This document shows positions 63,305 to 64,000 of a stretch of DNA of 64,000 bases, piece after piece. Both the position numbers and the translations under genes were made by a program. This stretch comes from Brachybacterium sacelli (GTDB lineage: Bacteria > Actinomycetota > Actinomycetes > Actinomycetales > Dermabacteraceae). Within the stretch, counting starts at the first letter, position 1. Each line of letters starts with the position of its first letter. The notes under the pieces were generated by a model that was given only the letters and a program-made list of their open reading frames with translations, ran no database searches and was not told the origin of the DNA. The DNA is taken from contig NZ_JAGIOD010000002.1 of assembly GCF_017876545.1 (NCBI RefSeq), positions 124,001 through 188,000 of the forward strand, written 5' to 3'.

Positions 63305-64000
63305 ATGACCACAGGATTCGCCCTCGCCAGCCCCTCTCGCTACATCCAGGGCAAGGAGGCCCTCGCTTCCCTGGGCGAGCACCTCTCGAGACTGGGCAGC
63401 TCGCCGCTGCTCGTGGCCGATGACACCGTCTGGGGCATCGTCGACGAGACCGTCACCGAGAGCCTGCGCCAGGAGGGCCTGCCCGTCACGCGGGAGGCGT
63501 TCAGCTCCTTCGCCACCTCCGAGGCGGTCGATGCCCTCGTGGAGACGATCTCCTCCGAGGGTCACGATGTCGTCGTGGGCATCGGCGGGGGTTCCTCGAT
63601 CGATGCGGCCAAGGCTGCCGGACACCTGGCAGGCATCCGCTGGGTCTCGGTGCCGACCGCCGCCTCCTCGGACGCCCCCACCTCGGCGCTGTCCGTCATC
63701 TACACGGCCGCCGGCGAGTTCCTGGAGTACCGCTTCTTCCCCAAGAACCCGGACCTCGTGCTCATCGATACCCGCCTGGTGGCGGACGCCCCCGAGAGAT
63801 TCCTGGTCGCGGGCATCGGTGATGCTCTCGCGACCTGGGTCGAAGCGCGTGCCACCGCCCGCGGCCAGGGCACGACGATGGCCGGCGGCCGTCCCACCCG
63901 TGCCGGAACCGCTCTGGCCCACCTGTCGTGGGAGATCCTGTGGGAGAACGCGCTGCAGGCCCTCGACGCGGTGCGCGCGAACACGGTCACCCCGGCCCTG
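63305..64000 (+). CDS. gldA: glycerol dehydrogenase, iron-containing alcohol dehydrogenase family (partial, 3' end outside window)
   Basis: The frame is open from ATG 63305 (GGAAGG upstream) to the window end, giving 232 residues. It has the N-terminal SPSRYIQGKEAL motif, the NAD-binding IGGGSSIDAAKAAG near residue 97, and VPTAASSDAPTSALSVIY near 120 with the metal-site aspartate region, all characteristic of GldA. The enzyme oxidises glycerol to dihydroxyacetone. Partner dihydroxyacetone kinase genes, if any, lie outside the window. Confidence 0.88.
   Translation, partial: MTTGFALASPSRYIQGKEALASLGEHLSRLGSSPLLVADDTVWGIVDETVTESLRQEGLPVTREAFSSFATSEAVDALVETISSEGHDVVVGIGGGSSIDAAKAAGHLAGIRWVSVPTAASSDAPTSALSVIYTAAGEFLEYRFFPKNPDLVLIDTRLVADAPERFLVAGIGDALATWVEARATARGQGTTMAGGRPTRAGTALAHLSWEILWENALQALDAVRANTVTPAL

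Overview
This is a 64-kb stretch of a very GC-rich actinobacterial chromosome, roughly 70% GC by eye. The gene content points to Micrococcales and most likely a Brachybacterium-like member of the Dermabacteraceae. Supporting signs are a mycothiol synthase (mshD), a MutT1-type Nudix/phosphatase fusion, GTG starts, many translationally coupled ATGA/GTGA overlaps, and several genes that start about 6-8 nt after a TANNNT -10 element (leaderless mRNAs). The genus is inferred from general character, not from a search. The window is almost wholly chromosomal core and housekeeping DNA. I see no insertion sequence, prophage, integrase, CRISPR array or rRNA. One tRNA (Gly, CCC) is present.

Layout. 1-4220 (minus): FUSC-like membrane protein (cut by the window edge), a small coupled protein, YgfZ, a nitrobindin-like heme protein, a 33-residue membrane peptide and an unknown membrane protein. 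4358-7019 (plus): mshD, mutT1-like, DUF4190 protein. 7158-11539: phosphate-starvation locus pstSCAB with a PHO box upstream of pstS and a hairpin between pstS and pstC, followed by an unusual 58-bp palindrome. 11734-14030: MacB/FtsX-type ABC exporter. 14231-20325: phosphotransferase, rhodanese, CPBP protease, SDR, then a coupled minus-strand purB-csoR-mpg run and a holin-like protein. 20390-25506: alpha/beta hydrolase, hisC, MFS transporter, Gfo/Idh oxidoreductase. 25572-26738: second CPBP protein with a 19-bp homopolymer G:C tract just upstream of its start. 27049-29738: nagZ-anmK cell-wall recycling pair. 29789-33532: E1alpha-E1beta-E2 of a 2-oxoacid dehydrogenase, ending in a 93-bp tandem repeat. 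33765-36744: two crcB fluoride-channel genes coupled to a CopD-CtaG fusion. 36764-40323 (minus): flavin monooxygenase, DUF1345 protein, BadF-type sugar kinase. 40612-45428: ABC-F protein with a possible 3-codon leader ORF, metY, two coupled HAD phosphatases. 45544-49998: NHLRC2-like redoxin and a large membrane protein. 50090-53953: TetR regulator, tRNA-Gly, dcd, an unknown coupled protein, UMF1-type MFS transporter. 54082-60936: complete mrpA(B)CDEFG antiporter operon. 61009-64000: fhs, a small unknown gene, and gldA (cut by the window edge).

The most interesting item is the 825-residue protein at 47521-49998. It aligns by eye along its whole length with membrane-integral proton/sodium pyrophosphatases, but every catalytic acidic/lysine motif appears to be lost, so it looks like a catalytically dead paralogue with a new role. 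Other points for follow-up are the poly-G tract (possible phase variation), the 93-bp in-frame-sized tandem repeat at the E2 stop codon, the possible ribosome-sensing leader of the ABC-F gene, the palindrome after pstB, and the long acidic tails on MrpC, MrpF and MrpG.
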